Assembly: GCF_001580015.1 (NCBI RefSeq)
Contig: NZ_LSZQ01000025.1
Span: forward strand, 1 to 32,946
Direction of reading: 5' to 3'
DNA from: Cephaloticoccus primus
Lineage (GTDB): Bacteria; Verrucomicrobiota; Verrucomicrobiia; Opitutales; Opitutaceae
Length of the DNA stretch: 32,946 nucleotides
Positions 23,561 through 32,652 of the stretch are shown one piece after another. Position 1 is the first letter of the stretch; the number at the start of each line of letters is the position of its first letter. The notes below the pieces were generated by a model, which was not told where the DNA came from, made no database searches, and was given only the letters and a program-made list of their open reading frames with translations. A program made the translations under genes and the position numbers.

Positions 23561-25063
23561 ATGCCCACAGTGCGCGCCATGCTCAAACGGATTTTACTGG
23601 CCTTCTTCGGCTCGCTCACTGGCGTTCTCCTCGCCTTGGGGGCGTTGCGGGTGGCCTTGTATTTTGGGCTGGTTTCGCTGCCCGTGGGCGCGGGGCGCGA
23701 TGGGGCGGCCTCGGCGGATTATCTGCGGGAAGTGCTCGGGCTGGTGAATGCGCACTACGTCGATGCGCAGGGAGTGGGAACGGGCACGGAAGGGCTGGCG
23801 CGCGAGGCGATTCGCGGCTTGGTCGGCTCGCTGGATCCGCATTCGGAGTTTTTGGAGGCAGAGCATTTTCAGCGATTTGAGGAGGATCTGGATGGCGACT
23901 TCGGCGGGATCGGAGTGCAGGTGGAGTCGCGGAGTGGGCGGGTGGTGGTGATCGCGCCAATCGCAGGAACGCCGGGCGCGCGCGCGGGGCTGCGGCGCGG
24001 CGATGAGATCGTGCGCGTGGACGGGCACGAGATCGGCAGTGAGGGCCGGCCACCGATGGATGACGCGCTGAAACGGCTGCGCGGTGCGCCGCAAACGCCG
24101 GTGCGCGTGAGCATCTGGCGGCCCTCGGCGGAGGAGGAGCTGGAGCTCGAAATCGTGCGCGAGCGGATCGAGATCGATAGCGTGCGTGAGGCGCGCTTGC
24201 TCGGCGCGACGGTCGGCGGCAGCGGTGGCGGTGGCTCAATCGGCTACATTCAGCTAGTCGATTTTTCGGCCCGCACGGGGGATCAATTCGTGGCGGCGCT
24301 CGACAAGCTACTGGCCGAGGGCGCGCAGGCGCTGATCCTCGATTTGCGCAATAACCCTGGTGGCTTGCTTGATGCGGCGGTGGCGGTCGTGGAGCCGTTT
24401 TTTGAGCAAGGCGAGCTCGTCGTTTACACGCGGGGCAGGGATGCGAGCGGAGGCGTGAGCGACGCGAGTGCGGGGCGGGAGGGGCGCGAAGGGCGCGAAG
24501 TCCGCGAGGAGCTGCGCGCACAGATGGTGGGCCAGCCCCTCTCACTGCCGATAGCCGTCCTCATAAACTCGGGCACGGCCAGCGCGGCGGAGATCGTGAC
24601 GGGCGCGCTGAAAGACACGGGTCGCGCAGTCGTCGTGGGCGAGCGTTCCTTTGGCAAAGGCTCGGTGCAAACCCTCTTCAAGCTGCGCGATGGCTCGGGG
24701 CTGCGGATCACGACCTCGCGCTACTACACGCCGAGCGGCGTGAGCATCCACGGACGCGGGATCGAGCCCGATGTCCCGCTCATCATGACGCCGGAGGAGG
24801 ACGATAAACTGCGGCTCCAGCGCGCGCGTGCCGATGTGCTGGAGCTGGCGGACGCGGCGGAGTTTGAGGCGCAGTTTGGCTTTGCGCCAATTGCCGACAA
24901 GCAGCTCGAGGCTGCGGCCGATGTGCTCCACGGCGTGCAGCTCCTGCGCACGCGCGGCTTTGCCCAGGCCCTGCACCGCGAGCGAAGCGCACAGACGGCG
25001 GCCCCCAGCGAGCCGTTGAGCAGTGACGCGCTCGCCGAAGCCCAGCCAATCTCCGCCCGATGA
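23561..25063 (+). CDS. C-terminal processing protease, S41 family (PDZ)
   Basis: A membrane-anchored or periplasmic serine protease of the CtpA/Prc type. The frame is open from 22340, but the protein starts at 23561 (500 aa; AGGGG 6 bp upstream) or 23579. A signal anchor follows at about 8-35 (ILLAFFGSLTGVLLALGAL). A PDZ domain lies at about 105-190 (GGIGVQVESRSGRVVV) and the S41 core at 215-400. The catalytic dyad is Ser341 (GTASAAEI) and Lys366 (FGKGSVQ), 25 residues apart as is usual in the family. A Gly/Glu/Arg-rich insert (near 290-320) interrupts the core. Its stop codon overlaps the tsaD start (ATGA), so the two are translationally coupled. Confidence 0.92.
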   Translation: MPTVRAMLKRILLAFFGSLTGVLLALGALRVALYFGLVSLPVGAGRDGAASADYLREVLGLVNAHYVDAQGVGTGTEGLAREAIRGLVGSLDPHSEFLEAEHFQRFEEDLDGDFGGIGVQVESRSGRVVVIAPIAGTPGARAGLRRGDEIVRVDGHEIGSEGRPPMDDALKRLRGAPQTPVRVSIWRPSAEEELELEIVRERIEIDSVREARLLGATVGGSGGGGSIGYIQLVDFSARTGDQFVAALDKLLAEGAQALILDLRNNPGGLLDAAVAVVEPFFEQGELVVYTRGRDASGGVSDASAGREGREGREVREELRAQMVGQPLSLPIAVLINSGTASAAEIVTGALKDTGRAVVVGERSFGKGSVQTLFKLRDGSGLRITTSRYYTPSGVSIHGRGIEPDVPLIMTPEEDDKLRLQRARADVLELADAAEFEAQFGFAPIADKQLEAAADVLHGVQLLRTRGFAQALHRERSAQTAAPSEPLSSDALAEAQPISAR

Positions 25064-26130
25064 TTCTTGCGATAGAGAGCTCCTGCGACGAAACGGCGGT
25101 CGCACTTTTCGAGCCCGCGCGCGGGCTCGTCGGTGAGTGGGTGCACACGCAGATGGCCCTGCATGAGAAGCACGGCGGCGTGGTACCCGACCTCGCGACG
25201 CGCGAGCACTTGCGGCACTGTCCGGCTCTGATCGAGCTGGCGCGGGCCCACCCGGATTTCGCGCAAGTGGACACCGTGGCGGTGACACACGGGCCGGGCC
25301 TCGCGGCCTGTCTCGCAGTCGGCCTCTCGGCGGCCAAGGCCCTCGGGCTGGCACTGCGCGTGCCCGTCTGGGGCGTTAACCACCTGCGCGCGCATGCGTT
25401 CTCGCCCTTCGTCGCGCTGCATGCCGAGGCTCCGGGTGAGTTTGCCGCGCGGCTCCAGACGCTGTTGCCCCACCTCGGCCTCGTCGTTTCCGGCGGCAAT
25501 ACGCTCCTGGTCGAGATCGACGAAGCGCGCCAACTGCGCGTCCTGTCCACCACGCGGGACGACGCCGCGGGCGAGGCCCTCGACAAAGGCGCCAAGCTCC
25601 TCGGCCTCGGTTACCCGGGCGGCCCACAGGTCGAGAAACTCGCGCGCACTGGCGATACCGCTGCCTACGACTTTCCGCGCGGTCTGGGCCGCCGCGACAA
25701 TCTCGAGTTCAGCTTTTCGGGACTCAAAACGAGCCTGCGCTACCAATTGGAAAAAATGACCGTGACCGAGATCGGGCAGCGCCTCCCCGATCTCTGCGCC
25801 AGCTACCAACAGGCGGTCATCGACGCGCTGCTGCGAAAGCTTAAGGCTGCACTGCGCGCGGGGCCGCGCGGCAAAAGCCCAACCCGCGCGCCGACCTACG
25901 CGAGCGTGGGGCTATCGGGAGGCGTCGCAAATAATCGCGCGCTGCGCGCCGCCGTGAGCGAAGCCGCGCAAGCCAGCGGCCAAGGTGCGGGGATTCCCGT
26001 CCTGCTCGCCGAGTCGCAGCACACCGGCGACAACGCGGGGATGATCGGCTTTGCCGCCTGGGCCGATACCCACGGCGTCAACCGCCGCGATGGACTCTCG
26101 CTCGAAATCTGCCCCGGCAGCGCGCTATGA
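25060..26130 (+). CDS. tsaD: tRNA A37 threonylcarbamoyltransferase TsaD
   Basis: Part of the enzyme that puts the threonylcarbamoyl group on A37 of ANN-decoding tRNAs, working with TsaB and TsaE in the cytosol. The length is 356 aa (usual is about 340). ASKHA motifs: ILAIESSCDETAVA at the start, HGGVVPDLATREH (38-50), metal ligands His108 and His112 in NHLRAHAF, FSFSGLKTSLR, LSGGVANNRALR, and Asp324 in GDNAGMIG. The usual SGGHT is SGGNT here (Asn147), and an insert of about 10 residues follows RKLKAALR. It overlaps the protease gene by 4 bp. Confidence 0.95.
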   Translation: MILAIESSCDETAVALFEPARGLVGEWVHTQMALHEKHGGVVPDLATREHLRHCPALIELARAHPDFAQVDTVAVTHGPGLAACLAVGLSAAKALGLALRVPVWGVNHLRAHAFSPFVALHAEAPGEFAARLQTLLPHLGLVVSGGNTLLVEIDEARQLRVLSTTRDDAAGEALDKGAKLLGLGYPGGPQVEKLARTGDTAAYDFPRGLGRRDNLEFSFSGLKTSLRYQLEKMTVTEIGQRLPDLCASYQQAVIDALLRKLKAALRAGPRGKSPTRAPTYASVGLSGGVANNRALRAAVSEAAQASGQGAGIPVLLAESQHTGDNAGMIGFAAWADTHGVNRRDGLSLEICPGSAL

Positions 26131-26240
26131 CGCAGTTTGTTTTCTCGGGCGGCGCCCACGGTAGAATGCGCTGACCTCGCCCGCCTCCGAGCGGTGCTCC
26201 GTTTACATCGAATGCGAGGTTGACAGTGCTTTCTGCCGCC

Positions 26241-29003
26241 ATGTGTTCGCGCCGTCTTCTCCTGCTGTTCTCCCTGTTTTCCCTCCCCATGAGTGCTCCC
26301 ATTGCTTCCCCGATTGCGGCTGCCGCGCAGCCAGTTGCCAAGAGTGTTGATAACGCTGCACCCCATTCCGATGGGCCGCGCTCGAAATGCCTTTTTGACG
26401 AGCAATGGCGTTTTCAGCTCGGCGATGTGGCGGGCGCGGAAGCGGCCGGCTTTGACGACGGCGCGTGGCGCACGGTCGATCTGCCGCACGATTGGAGCAT
26501 CGAGCTGCCGCGCGACCCAAAGGCGCCGACCGGCGGGGCGGGCGGTTTTTTCCAAAACGGGATTGGCTGGTACCGGAAAACTCTGGCGGTTGATCCGGCT
26601 CGGGCGGGCCAGCGCGTGGTGCTCGAATTCGAGGGCGTGTACTGCAACGCCGAGGTTTTCGTAAACGGCCAGCACACCGGCGTGAAGCAGCCCTACGGCT
26701 ACGTTCCGTTCAGCGTGGATTTGAGCGAGGCCGTGCAGGCCGCGCTCGCGGCAGGCGGAGCAGCGCCGCAGCCGATCACCGTTGCGGTGCGCGTAGACAA
26801 CGAGCGCCAGCCTTCGTCGCGCTGGTTTACGGGCTCGGGGATTTATCGGCATGTGTGGCTGCACACGTTTTCGCCGACACACATCGCGACCGATGACTTC
26901 AAGCTGACGACGACTTCGCTGAGCGCCGCCGAGGCTGTGCTGCGCGTCGAGGCGGGCGTCGTGAGCGCGACGCAGAGCGCGGGTGCGGTGAGCCTGGACT
27001 TTGCGGTTTACGCGCCGGATGGCGCGCAAGTCGCCCAAGCCCGCGCAGCGGGCGAACTGGCCGGAGCCGCGACGCGCGCGCGGATCGTGGCCGATCTGAA
27101 AATCCCCGCACCGCAAGCGTGGTCGCCCGACAGCCCGAGCCTGTACCGCGTCGTCGCGCAGTTGCGCGGCGCACAAAGCAGCGGACGCGGTGGCAACGAC
27201 ACCGCGCCAAATGAACAGGTCTTCGACCTATTGGACGAAGTCACCGTGACGACCGGCCTGCGCACGCTGGCGTGGTCTGCTGAGCGCGGGCTCTTGCTCA
27301 ATGGCCAGCCGATCAAGCTTAACGGCGGCAACGTCCACCACGACAACGGCATCCTCGGCGCAGCGGCCTTTGACCGCGCTGAAGAGCGCAAGGTCGAGCT
27401 CATGAAGGCCGCCGGATTTAACGCCGTGCGCACCGCGCACAACCCACACTCGATTGCCTTTCTCAATGCCTGCGACCGGCTCGGCCTGCTCGTCCTGGAC
27501 GACATGTTTGACGGTTGGGCCGAGGCTAAGACCGCCGCCGACTATCACTTGCACTTTGCCGAGTGGTACGCGCGCGATGTCGAGGCGTGGATCCGCCGCG
27601 ACTGGAATCACCCGGCGGTCATTTTCTGGTGCATCGGCAACGAGGTGTTCGAGCGAGGGAAGCCGGAGGGGGTGGCGATTGCAAAAAAGCTGGCTGCGCT
27701 CGTCCGCTCACTGGATGCATCGCGTCCCGTCACATCTGCGGTCAACGGGGCCTGGGGCGAGGAGGAGTTCTGGAAGTCGCTTGATCCGTTTTTCGCGGAG
27801 CTCGACGTTGGCGGCTACAACTACGAGCTCGCCTCGCGCGATACCAGTGAGCGCGAGCCCGGGCGGTCGAAGTTTCACAAGCTGTACCCGCGGCTGACGC
27901 ATGTCCGCGATCACGAGCGCGTGCCACAGCGACTGATGGTGGCGACCGAGTCGTTTCAGTCGGAGGTTTTTGCCAACTGGCAGGCGACGCGCGATCACAG
28001 CTACGTGCTCGGCGATTTTGTGTGGACGGCGCTCGACTACTTGGGCGAGTCCACGATCGGGGTGACCTTTCCCCCGGGGCTGAAAGAGCTGCACCACTGG
28101 GAGCACGGGACGCTTCTCGGGTGGCCCTGGCCGTGGGCAGGTGCGTACTGCGGTGACATCGACCTCACGGGCTGGCGCAAGCCCGTGTCGTACTATCGCG
28201 AGATCGTCTGGAACGGGGAAAAGGCGGGCGCCCGAAAACTCTACATGGCCGTGCAGGAGCCGCCACCGCAGCCGCAGTCGGGCCTGTCGGGCGCGGTGCC
28301 CGCGACTCCTCCGATAGCGGCGGGCGAAGCCGAAGTGCCCGCGCCCGAAGAAGCGTGGCGCCCGACGCTGTGGGCTATGGCTCCCGCGCTGCCGCTGTGG
28401 GATTGGCCGCAGAGCGAGGGCAAGTGGCTGACCGTGGAGGTCTACTCCCGCTACGACTCTGTGCGGCTGTACCTGAATGGGCAGCTCGTCGGCGAGAAGC
28501 CCACGGGCGAGGCCGAGGAGTTTGCTGCGCAGTTTCGCGTGCGCTACGCGGCGGGCGAGCTCGTCGCCGCAGGCGTGCAAGGTGGCGAGGAGCGCGAGCG
28601 CTTCGCTCTCAAGACGGGCGGCCCGGCTGTCGCGCTGCGCGCAAGCGTGGATCGCGACCGCAGCACCGACGAACGCAGCGCGAGTAAAGCGAGCCGGCCG
28701 ACTCTGAGTGCCGATGGGCAGGACTTGGCCTTTGTCACCATCGAGGCCGTGGATGCCGCCGGTCAATGGCAGCCTTGGGCCGCGCAAAAAATCGACGTGC
28801 AAGTCTCCGGCGCAGGTCGCCTCGCCGGACTCGGCACGGGCAATGTGCGCGACAGTCTGGAGCTTTACACCGGCTCGGCTTGCACGCTCTTCCAGGGCCG
28901 CGCACTGGCCGTCATCCGCGCGGGGAAAACGCCGGGCCCCATCACGCTGCGCATCAGTGCTCCGGGCCTTGGCAGCACCGAGCTGGAGCTTCACGCCGAT
29001 TAG
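26241..29003 (+). CDS. secreted glycoside hydrolase family 2 protein (beta-galactosidase-like)
   Basis: A retaining exo-glycosidase. From the ATG at 26241 it is 920 aa with a signal peptide at about 1-30 (LLLLFSLFSLPMSAPIAS..AAAA). A GH2 sugar-binding domain follows (about 45-200, LFDEQWRFQLGD, PHDWSIELP), then the immunoglobulin-like domain, then the TIM barrel starting NGGNVHHDNGILG. The acid/base is Glu468 (CIGNEVFE) and the nucleophile Glu570 (ATESFQSE). C-terminal beta domains (about 700-920, KWLTVEVYSRYDSVRLYLNG) resemble those of DUF4982-type GH2 enzymes. Substrates in this group are beta-galactosides or related plant/host glycans; the exact one is not readable. A TTG at 26220 is less likely as the start. 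The TAG stop touches the first base of repeat island III. Confidence 0.9.
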   Translation: MCSRRLLLLFSLFSLPMSAPIASPIAAAAQPVAKSVDNAAPHSDGPRSKCLFDEQWRFQLGDVAGAEAAGFDDGAWRTVDLPHDWSIELPRDPKAPTGGAGGFFQNGIGWYRKTLAVDPARAGQRVVLEFEGVYCNAEVFVNGQHTGVKQPYGYVPFSVDLSEAVQAALAAGGAAPQPITVAVRVDNERQPSSRWFTGSGIYRHVWLHTFSPTHIATDDFKLTTTSLSAAEAVLRVEAGVVSATQSAGAVSLDFAVYAPDGAQVAQARAAGELAGAATRARIVADLKIPAPQAWSPDSPSLYRVVAQLRGAQSSGRGGNDTAPNEQVFDLLDEVTVTTGLRTLAWSAERGLLLNGQPIKLNGGNVHHDNGILGAAAFDRAEERKVELMKAAGFNAVRTAHNPHSIAFLNACDRLGLLVLDDMFDGWAEAKTAADYHLHFAEWYARDVEAWIRRDWNHPAVIFWCIGNEVFERGKPEGVAIAKKLAALVRSLDASRPVTSAVNGAWGEEEFWKSLDPFFAELDVGGYNYELASRDTSEREPGRSKFHKLYPRLTHVRDHERVPQRLMVATESFQSEVFANWQATRDHSYVLGDFVWTALDYLGESTIGVTFPPGLKELHHWEHGTLLGWPWPWAGAYCGDIDLTGWRKPVSYYREIVWNGEKAGARKLYMAVQEPPPQPQSGLSGAVPATPPIAAGEAEVPAPEEAWRPTLWAMAPALPLWDWPQSEGKWLTVEVYSRYDSVRLYLNGQLVGEKPTGEAEEFAAQFRVRYAAGELVAAGVQGGEERERFALKTGGPAVALRASVDRDRSTDERSASKASRPTLSADGQDLAFVTIEAVDAAGQWQPWAAQKIDVQVSGAGRLAGLGTGNVRDSLELYTGSACTLFQGRALAVIRAGKTPGPITLRISAPGLGSTELELHAD

Positions 29004-29515
29004 GACACGGCCCAACGAGGCCGTGCCCAATGAACGGGTCGAAGACCCCTGCGCGGGGGCCGACGGCGCACCAACGCGTGCCCCGCAAAATGAAAGGGGC
29101 GAAGTTGTGACGAGCCGCCAACGAGCGGCTCGCAAGAAAAGAGGGTCTGAGACCCCGCGGTGGCGGTGGCGGGGCGCCACGTGCCATTCAATTTGCGATT
29201 TTGCCCGTGCGCTTCGCGCCCAAGCAAAATCGCAAATTTAACGGGACCTCCCCCAGTCGCGTTGCGACTGGCAGTCTTCGACTGTTTTTATGTGCGCGGC
29301 CTCGTTGGGCCGCGTCGGAGCGCGATGAAGTAAAAAATTCGGCCAAGTGGAGAACCCATTTGGCCGCAGCGAAAAAGTTGACGGGTCAAACTCCCACCTG
29401 AGCTCCAGGGGAGTGCATTCAAATTTGGGAATCGTGCTCCGCCGCGTAGCGGCGGGGCCGATTCCCAAATTAAATGGCAGGGGACACCGTCCCCCGCCCC
29501 ACGCGTAGTGGGAGT
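29004..29515. repeat. palindromic repeat island III
   Basis: It starts at the base after the GH2 stop. In order: double-hairpin module, minus (29004-29049); a degenerate one (29062-29106); a third, minus (29109-29156); GTGGCG-GGG-CGCCAC (29166-29180); AATTTGCGATTTTG hairpin (29190-29238); CCAGTCGC-GTT-GCGACTGG (29253-29271); double-hairpin module, plus (29272-29316); the AACCC...GGGT unit (about 29349-29390); hairpin AATTTGGGAATCG...CGATTCCCAAATT (29422-29471); GGGGACACCGTCCCC; and CCCACGCGTAGTGGG. It is the longest island in the window. No protein gene is supported. Confidence 0.8.
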
Positions 29516-29660
29516 CTTTAACCGGTAGAGTGCTCCTTGTGGCAATATATGCGCATCATTACGCAGGTTATGCGTAGTGTTGGGTATTGTCATGGCTGGG
29601 GTTAGCGGTGCCCCTTGGAGGCTTTTTGCACAACAGCCGAAGCGACACCACAGCCTGACC
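29516..29660. promoter_or_regulatory. upstream region of the PEP-CTERM gene with a possible operator
   Basis: This is less repeat-like than the island before it. It contains TACGCA-GGTTA-TGCGTA (29560-29576), a perfect 6-bp inverted repeat. The unit TATGCGTA recurs at 29665-29672 over the presumed start codons. No convincing -10/-35 pair was found. Confidence 0.3.
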
Positions 29661-29676
29661 ATGCGTATGCGTAAAT

Positions 29677-29685
29677 CCCCCCCCC
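29677..29685 (+). other. nine-C homopolymer tract splitting the signal peptide
   Basis: ATG codons at 29661 and 29667 open a frame (MRMRKSPP...) that stops at 29709. The long PEP-CTERM frame enters directly after the tract. One C fewer would join them into a good signal peptide: a basic start, then TAWAAALGLFVA, then ARAQ. Confidence 0.65.
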
Positions 29686-29757
29686 TCTGTCGGGAACTAC
29701 TTATCTAAATCGAGATTAGCGACTTGCGCGAGCGCCGTCACTGCGTGGGCCGCAGCC

Positions 29758-32652
29758 TTGGGGCTTTTCGTTGCCCAGCCCGCTGCGCGGGCGCAGCTTT
29801 TGCCTCCCACACTTCACATTATTACGAGTGGTTCGCCGAGCGAAATCACGCTTCAAGATGGCGGTACGCTTGCCTTTCGTTCTAGCACAGGTGTCGGTCC
29901 AGCCATCAATGTAAGTGGCGAGGGAGTCGAGCGCCAGATAGGCGGCGCGCGTATTGGAGCCATTTATGCCGAGATAGGGAAACAACCTATTGCGCGAACA
30001 ATCGTCTTGTATGGTAATACCAGTTTTGGCGGACGCTCTGGCATGACCGATGCCCTCACACTTTCTAACGTTACTCAAAGTACCCCCTTCGACTCCCATG
30101 ATTTTATCAAAGTCGGCTCTGGCCTAGTTATCCTCGGGAGCACCAACGAGTGGGGTGGAGCGACCAGAGTTGATGGAGGAGTCCTTCGCCTAAGCCCTGG
30201 TAGTCAACTTCCCGCAGGCAATATCCGCTTTAACGGCGGTATTCTTCAGCTCAGCAACACCGATTTTCACCGAACTTTGGGAGTGGGAGACAACCAAATC
30301 CAGTGGTTCGGTGATGGGGGCTTCTCCGCGTTGGACGTAGCTCGTACGGTGACGCTTAGTTATAACGGCGTACTCACTTGGGGCCAAGGGCACTTCGTCA
30401 GTGATGGCTCTGCACTTTTGCTGAATTCACGCTATTCGGGAGAGGCGATTACCCTTACCAATCCGATTAACCTTGGCGCACAGTTACGCGAAGTTCGAGT
30501 CGCATCCTCCCTCTATCACACTAGTTCGGTCTACAGCCATAGGGCACTTGCCAAGCTGACTGGCATCCTCTCCGGCACAGGTGGCCTTGAGAAAACGGGG
30601 GGAGGCCTTCTGTACCTCACTGGTGCCAATACCTATACTGGCGCGACACTTATTCGCGACGGTATCCTGCGCGGTACTGTCCCCAACTCCTCCAACATTC
30701 TGCTCGACGGCGGCGTGTTGGGGATTGATAGCGACTTCACCCGCGGCCGCTTCGGCACAGGCGGGCGCATCATTTGGCAAGGCTCCGGGGGCTTTGCTGC
30801 TTTCGGGGCCGACCGAATTGTTCGTATTGATAACACCACTGCACCGATTGGCTGGGGCTGGAATAACTTCGTGCCACACGGCCAGGAGCTGCGCTTCGGT
30901 CACGTCGCTCAGAACGCCGGCGTTCAGAATGGGACTGTTATTTGGGATAGGGCTCTAGCCTTCGGCAATGCCATGCGGACGATTCGCGTACGTGTTGGTC
31001 CGGGTGGTGCTGACGCGGTACGCTTCACCCAGCCGCTGAGCAACAGTACCAAAGCAGGTGGGCTCCGGCTCGTTGGCGATGGTACCGCAACGCTCGCCGC
31101 AGATAGCCCTGACCTCGATAGCGACAGGCTTGAAATTTCCGGTGCCAACTTAAAGATAATCAAACTTGGTCGGCTCGGCCCCGTGGGCTCCATCGAAATC
31201 AATAGTAACGGTACCTTGACTAATGAAATCGTGCATGGTGCCGGTGAAACTCCACCATCACATTTCACAGGCTCTCCAGATATAGTCCTCAACTCCGGCA
31301 GGTTAGCGTATATCGGAACAGCTGGCCCCGGTGGCGTATCACAAACTGAAAAATTTGGGACACTTTTCCTTATTGAAGGATGGAATCAGATCACTGGGTT
31401 CTTTAAAGGCATTGGCAATGGCACTATCACTGGCACTATACAACCTGTGTATCAATTCGATAAGCTTAGTCGGGCGGGGAGCTCACGCGCTACCCTCTAC
31501 TCGGGGTCTTCCGGAGTACCTATCGACAGTCGATTGTGGGTTCGTATTTTAGCTGACGCAGCTTCTCACCTGATCGGTGGTATTATTCCTTGGGCCGTCA
31601 CGGGCAATATCGTCAGCGGCGAAGCGTATCAGCAAACAGTTTTTACCACTATCAATAACTCTGGCTACCTCACCGCAGCTCCCTTCTCGTCTTCATTATC
31701 AGGTAACTATAGAAATACAACACCTGTCACTATATCGAGCCCCCTTACTCTTAATTCGCTGTATGTATCGGCAACGGGTGGCATAACTCTTAATAGTGCA
31801 CTTACTATCAGTAGTGGTGGTTTGATTAAAGATGAGGCATTATACAAGAGTGGGGCGGGTATGTTGCCGATATTTAGCGGTAGCGGTACAATAACGACTG
31901 CGGCCAATCGACCGCTTTACTTCTTTGGTGCAAAGAGAGTAGGGGGGGCGGATGTGTCAGGTTCAGTTCGGTTCATCGGCGGGATGGACTTTGTAATCGA
32001 TACAAATACTGGTATTGTTTACAATAGTTCGGGGATCAGTAGTGTTGGCTCGATTTATATCAACCGGGGAGACCTTGACATCGCATCAGGGAAGTTTTGG
32101 ACTTCAGGACAAGTACATGTCAGAGCGAACGGGAAGATTTTTGTAAGAGGCGGCGACAGCGACCGGCTGGCCAGTCGCCCTCGTGTGAACCTCTACGGCG
32201 GCCAGCTTACCCTTTTTCATAACGCGACGCAAACTCTCTCCGAACTTCACATTGCCGACAGTGGCGTGATTGAGTTTAGATATGGCTCTTCGGGGCCAAA
32301 CTTCCTTTTCCTCGATCTACTGACATTTAATAACACGGATGCAAAGCTTTTCGTTAAAGGGTGGCATGAGTTTGAAAACTACCTGCTGATCAAGAAAACG
32401 GCCCTCGCCACCGGGCAATGGGCGCAAGTGCTCAAGCAAATCGACTTCGACGGCTACTCGCTCGACTACGACCTCCTGGCCAGCGACTACAATAACGACT
32501 ACTTTCAAATCTCCCCTTGGGGTTCATGGTCGCAAGCCATCCCCGAGCCCTCGACCTACGGTGCAATCCTCGGTGCACTGGGCGTAGGCGCCTACCTCAT
32601 CCGCCGCAAACGGCAGACCGGACAGCGCACCACCGAGTGCGCCGCCAAATAA
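29758..32652 (+). CDS. PEP-CTERM surface protein with autotransporter-associated beta-strand repeats
   Basis: The open frame from the TTG at 29758 encodes 964 aa, but that start lies inside the hydrophobic part of a signal peptide. The natural start is probably the ATG at 29661 with a one-base shift in the C tract. The body is a Gly/Ser/Thr/Asn-rich beta-solenoid with PATR units such as FIKVGSGLVILGSTNEWGG and GLEKTGGGLLYLTGANTYTG. The end has the sorting signal IPEPSTYG followed by a membrane segment and RRKR, which in PEP-CTERM systems is cleaved by exosortase for delivery to the envelope or exopolysaccharide. After RRKR a tail TGQRTTECAAK is read from repeat island IV. The third quarter (about 31140-32130) is visibly richer in A/T than the rest. 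The function is likely structural or adhesive. Confidence 0.85.
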   Translation: MGLFVAQPAARAQLLPPTLHIITSGSPSEITLQDGGTLAFRSSTGVGPAINVSGEGVERQIGGARIGAIYAEIGKQPIARTIVLYGNTSFGGRSGMTDALTLSNVTQSTPFDSHDFIKVGSGLVILGSTNEWGGATRVDGGVLRLSPGSQLPAGNIRFNGGILQLSNTDFHRTLGVGDNQIQWFGDGGFSALDVARTVTLSYNGVLTWGQGHFVSDGSALLLNSRYSGEAITLTNPINLGAQLREVRVASSLYHTSSVYSHRALAKLTGILSGTGGLEKTGGGLLYLTGANTYTGATLIRDGILRGTVPNSSNILLDGGVLGIDSDFTRGRFGTGGRIIWQGSGGFAAFGADRIVRIDNTTAPIGWGWNNFVPHGQELRFGHVAQNAGVQNGTVIWDRALAFGNAMRTIRVRVGPGGADAVRFTQPLSNSTKAGGLRLVGDGTATLAADSPDLDSDRLEISGANLKIIKLGRLGPVGSIEINSNGTLTNEIVHGAGETPPSHFTGSPDIVLNSGRLAYIGTAGPGGVSQTEKFGTLFLIEGWNQITGFFKGIGNGTITGTIQPVYQFDKLSRAGSSRATLYSGSSGVPIDSRLWVRILADAASHLIGGIIPWAVTGNIVSGEAYQQTVFTTINNSGYLTAAPFSSSLSGNYRNTTPVTISSPLTLNSLYVSATGGITLNSALTISSGGLIKDEALYKSGAGMLPIFSGSGTITTAANRPLYFFGAKRVGGADVSGSVRFIGGMDFVIDTNTGIVYNSSGISSVGSIYINRGDLDIASGKFWTSGQVHVRANGKIFVRGGDSDRLASRPRVNLYGGQLTLFHNATQTLSELHIADSGVIEFRYGSSGPNFLFLDLLTFNNTDAKLFVKGWHEFENYLLIKKTALATGQWAQVLKQIDFDGYSLDYDLLASDYNNDYFQISPWGSWSQAIPEPSTYGAILGALGVGAYLIRRKRQTGQRTTECAAK

